Origin: Candidatus Hydrothermota bacterium
Lineage (GTDB): Bacteria; Hydrothermota; Hydrothermia; B15-G9; DRBW01
Direction of reading: 5' to 3'
NCBI GenBank assembly: GCA_021158525.1
Contig: JAGGUL010000107.1
Coordinates: 1-34,268 of the forward strand
Length of the DNA: 34,268 nt
Shown here piece after piece: positions 32,006 to 34,268 of this stretch. Positions within the stretch are counted from its first letter, which is position 1, and each line of letters begins with the position of its first letter. The position numbers were made by a program, and so were the translations under genes. Below the pieces are notes generated by a model. The model did not search any database, had not been told where the DNA came from, and worked only from the letters and a program-made list of their open reading frames with translations.

Positions 32006-33259
32006 TCAGGGGCTCCAGTTCATTATGGATTCGGGACCGACGAGGCCAATGCCGTAGTTCTCCGGAATCAGGAACTCGGAGGCCACCTCCATCACCTCAT
32101 CCAGTGTTATCCGGTCAAATCTCTCGAGGACCTCGTCTATGTGAAGAAAATCGAGCTTGTGGAGCTCGTAGTTCGCCACTCTCGACATCCTGCTCGAGCT
32201 CGATTCCTGCGAAAGGGCAAGTGAACCCCTCACCCTTCCCTTGGCTCTTTTGAGCTCGTCCTCCCTAATCCCGTTTTTGCGGACCTTTTCGAGTTCGTCC
32301 AGTAACACTTTGTAGGCCTTATCGAGATTCCCCGGCTCGAGGGAGAAGTAAACGCCGAAGACGCCTGCATCCCTGTAGAACTCGAGAAAAGAAGTGACCG
32401 AATAAACCAGTCCTCTCTTCTCCCTCAGCTCGAAGAAAAGCCTGGAGGACATCCCGTAGCCCAGAATGGAATTCAGAATTATGAAGGGATAGCGCCTCCT
32501 GTCGCGGTAGGGAGGGATTCTGACCCCGAGGGAGAAATGGGCCTGATTCAGGGCCGGACGGGATTCTTTGTAAAATCCGGGCTCAGGAAACTGCCCCTCG
32601 CCCCAGCGCGTCTCTTCATTTTTGGGAAAGGAGAATTTCTCGTTTATCATGGCAACGAGCTCATCGTGATCGATAAACCCCGCCGCCGCTATGAAGGAGT
32701 TCTCAGGCGCGATTGCTTCTTTCCATCTCTCCACTATGTCTTTTCGAGTTATGGCCTTTATCGTCTCGGGTTTCCCGAGCACCTCGCGCGAAAGGGGATG
32801 GCCCTCAAAGAGGGCTCTGAAAAGCAGGAAGAAGACGTATTCCTCGGGGGAATCGACGAACTCCCGGTACTCCTCAAGTATTACGCCCTTTTCTTTTTGT
32901 AATTCCTCTTCGGGAAAAGTGGGATTGGATACCAGGTCTCCTATCAGATCGACGGCGAGCTCGAGGTCTTCGAAGAGGAATCGTGCGTACACCGAGATGA
33001 ACTCCTTTGCCGTCGCCGCATCGAGGCTTCCTCCCCTGTCTTCGAGTTCCGAGGCTATTTGCCTCGCGTCCCTGTTTCTTGTTCCCTTGAAGAGCATGTG
33101 CTCAAGAAAATGGGATACTCCAGCGACCCCCGGTTCCTCATCGCGGGTTCCCTGACGGGTGAAGTAGCCGAGAGAGATGGATCTTATGCCCTCCATGCTC
33201 TCGGTGGCTACCACGAGCCCGTTTTCAAGAACTGTCTTTCTGTAAGTTTTTTTCGCCAA
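32006..33259 (-). CDS. M16-family zinc peptidase (processing-peptidase-like)
   Basis: 417 residues. Inverzincin signature H50-FL-E53-H54 in VSHFLEHMLFKGT, with the downstream third-ligand region AATAKEFISVYARFLFEDLE. Two M16 domains are seen: peptidase N-half (about 5-205) and inactive C-half (about 210-410, with NSILGYGMSSRLFFELREKR and the RGLVYSV motif). Homologues in bacteria (YmxG, PqqL-type) cleave short peptides; substrate unknown. The start is called TTG 33259, preceded by GGAGG at exactly 6 bases; the upstream ATG at 33283 has no ribosome site and would lengthen the overlap with the L7Ae gene. Ends the rseP-L7Ae unit. Confidence 0.9.
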   Translation of the reverse strand: MAKKTYRKTVLENGLVVATESMEGIRSISLGYFTRQGTRDEEPGVAGVSHFLEHMLFKGTRNRDARQIASELEDRGGSLDAATAKEFISVYARFLFEDLELAVDLIGDLVSNPTFPEEELQKEKGVILEEYREFVDSPEEYVFFLLFRALFEGHPLSREVLGKPETIKAITRKDIVERWKEAIAPENSFIAAAGFIDHDELVAMINEKFSFPKNEETRWGEGQFPEPGFYKESRPALNQAHFSLGVRIPPYRDRRRYPFIILNSILGYGMSSRLFFELREKRGLVYSVTSFLEFYRDAGVFGVYFSLEPGNLDKAYKVLLDELEKVRKNGIREDELKRAKGRVRGSLALSQESSSSRMSRVANYELHKLDFLHIDEVLERFDRITLDEVMEVASEFLIPENYGIGLVGPESIMNWSP

Positions 33260-33542
33260 GGAGAACCTCCAGTTTTCTGGCAAAGCCGCTGTCCGTGACC
33301 AGAAGGATGCCGACCGGCCTCATTCCCAGGGCCCTGCCAAGTTCATCTTTTTTCGAGAATTCACATACTTTAAAGCCGTATCTCTTGCTCTCATTGAGCC
33401 AGCGCACTTTTTCTCTCGCCGAGATGTCCCCGGCCAGGATGAGGAGTTTGCCCAGGTTTATTTTTCTCCTGACGGCCTGCCTGCCGGCAGCCAGCCTGCC
33501 CGCCCTGCGCGCGAGCCCGAGAAGGTTCAATATCTCCTTCAT
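33225..33542 (-). CDS. L7Ae/L30e-type RNA-binding protein (YlxQ-like)
   Basis: 105 residues. NLLGLARRAGRLAAGRQAV and the KLLILAGDIS strand fit the L7Ae/L30e/YlxQ family that binds kink-turn RNAs; such proteins often lie in nusA-infB operons. Here it sits between rseP (ATGA overlap) and an M16 peptidase (35-base overlap), an unusual neighbourhood. Its exact RNA partner is unknown. Confidence 0.85.
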   Translation of the reverse strand: MKEILNLLGLARRAGRLAAGRQAVRRKINLGKLLILAGDISAREKVRWLNESKRYGFKVCEFSKKDELGRALGMRPVGILLVTDSGFARKLEVLLGEKNLQKDSS

Positions 33543-34268
33543 CGCCCGAGGAGCCTCAGGATGTCCATGATCATTATAAGAGCGATGAGAAGGACTATAA
33601 AGCCGAAGCCTATCTGTTGAATTATCGACTGCGCTCTGGGGGAGAGCCTCTTTCCCGTCAGGGCTTCGATCCCGTAAACCAATATGTGCCCTCCGTCGAG
33701 GGCCGGAAGGGGAAGTATGTTGACCACGAACAGGTTTATTGAAATCAGAGCCAGTAAAATCAACAGGCTGAAAAGGCCATAGCTCTGGGTTTCTTCGATC
33801 ATCTTCCCGATCATTATGGGGCCCCCGACGCTTTTCACCGAGATCCCACCGCTTATGATCTTGTAAAAAACGTAGAATATGAGGATGGTGGACTCCACTG
33901 TTTTTTCTGCCGATATCTTCACGACCTCCAGGGGGTTCAACCTGATGTCCAGGGAGGCCACTTTGATGCCTATTTTCCCTATTTTTACTTCTTTGCCGCC
34001 CTGTAGCTGTGAGGCGGCCTGGGTCTTCAGCACGGCCGACATGATCCTGCTACCCCTTTCCCACTTTACCTCCAGTTCTTCGCCTGGATGTTTTTGAACC
34101 AGGTCAACCAGCTGGCTCCAGGTCTCTATTTTTTGGCCGTTTATCTCCACGATGCGATCGCCCGGCCTCATGCCCGCTTTGTAAGCGGGGCCTCCTTTGA
34201 GGACTTTGCCCACCACAGGGGGGATATAGGGCACGATCCCGGGATCCTGGTCCTTCTTGAGCCTGAGG
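33539..34268 (-). CDS. rseP: RseP-type site-2 membrane protease, C-terminal part (N-terminus beyond window)
   Basis: The frame enters from the right edge, so only the last 242 residues are visible. A PDZ domain (VVGKVLKGGPAYKAGMRPGD to about residue 95 of this piece) is followed by membrane helices and the second catalytic motif LPLPALDGGHILVYGIEAL, where Asp is a zinc ligand. The HExxH motif should lie upstream, outside the window. It cleaves membrane-bound anti-sigma factors and signal peptide remnants. An apparent GTG at 34234 is not the start because the frame stays open to the edge. It overlaps the L7Ae gene as ATGA. Confidence 0.93.
   Translation of the reverse strand, partial: LRLKKDQDPGIVPYIPPVVGKVLKGGPAYKAGMRPGDRIVEINGQKIETWSQLVDLVQKHPGEELEVKWERGSRIMSAVLKTQAASQLQGGKEVKIGKIGIKVASLDIRLNPLEVVKISAEKTVESTILIFYVFYKIISGGISVKSVGGPIMIGKMIEETQSYGLFSLLILLALISINLFVVNILPLPALDGGHILVYGIEALTGKRLSPRAQSIIQQIGFGFIVLLIALIMIMDILRLLGR

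Noticed and set aside
33259-33283. ATG 33283 as the start of the M16 peptidase
   Set aside because: No ribosome site before it; TTG 33259 has GGAGG at 6 bases and gives the usual N-terminus.
1-34268. tRNA, rRNA, CRISPR arrays, IS elements, prophage or attachment sites
   Set aside because: Gaps between genes are short and show no cloverleaf, regular repeat-spacer pattern, transposase, integrase or terminal repeats.

Overview
The window reads as a compact chromosome segment of a diderm, LPS-making bacterium. CMP-Kdo genes (kdsD, kdsB), an LptC-like lipoprotein, Lnt and RseP all point to an outer membrane. Several large secreted proteins carry FG-GAP, OB-fold or FlgD-like modules, and there is a DUF4175/DUF4159 pair, a GlmL/MutL-family protein and a short SigA-like sigma factor. 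Together these suggest an uncultured FCB-related candidate phylum (WOR-3/Stahlbacteria, TA06 or Latescibacteria-like). That placement is inference from gene content; there is no rRNA or other marker in the window. I see no tRNA, rRNA, CRISPR, IS element, phage gene or recent-transfer signal. No stretch over 300 bases lacks a gene; the longest gap is 2831-3072. I count 33 coding regions.

Layout. 1-2830 (-): the N-terminal 943 residues of a secreted M14 metallocarboxypeptidase, cut by the window edge. 3073-3759 (+): a lipoprotein. 3753-6674 (-): an envelope operon thpR-kdsD-lptC-(105-aa protein)-DUF4159, overlapping at every junction. It diverges from kdsB and an 80-aa protein (6739-7705, +). 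7795-8842 (+): an undetected-size 30-aa ORF followed by a PilT-like protein whose ATPase motifs are degenerate. 8831-12588 (-): operon TPR-pepQ-efp-accB-cca. 12717-25511 (-): a long co-directional run of a membrane-anchored NMT1-like protein, lnt, a secreted OB-fold protein, dnaB, a giant DUF4175-type coiled-coil protein, a histone-deacetylase-family enzyme and an FG-GAP protein, ending at a perfect 32-bp palindrome. 25580-26941 (-): cysS, divergent from a 57-aa membrane protein, plsY and gpsA (27023-28798, +). 28776-29920 (-): an hspR-like MerR regulator translationally coupled to a SigA-like sigma factor. 30017-31855 (-): glmL-like. 32006-34268 (-): rseP (cut by the edge), an L7Ae/YlxQ protein and an M16 peptidase.

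Promoters. Good sigma-70-type promoters (TTGACA, 16-18 bp, TATAAT-like) can be seen before most transcription units. In three of them (thpR, cysS, TPR operon) the -10 box lies 6-8 bases before the chosen start codon and there is no clear Shine-Dalgarno sequence, which predicts leaderless mRNAs; kdsB fits the same pattern less well. Other genes (the NMT1-like gene, efp, plsY, glmL) have normal leaders with GGAGG-type sites, so both initiation modes seem to coexist.

Most interesting items: the PilT-like pseudo-ATPase with its 30-aa upstream ORF; the hspR-sigma operon whose 5' leader carries a perfect 9-bp inverted repeat with the purine-rich Shine-Dalgarno region in the loop; the leaderless and divergent promoters sharing one -35 block; the secreted OB-fold gene wedged between lnt and dnaB; and the 105-aa protein nested between lptC and DUF4159. 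None of these is proven from sequence alone; the decisive checks are given with each.
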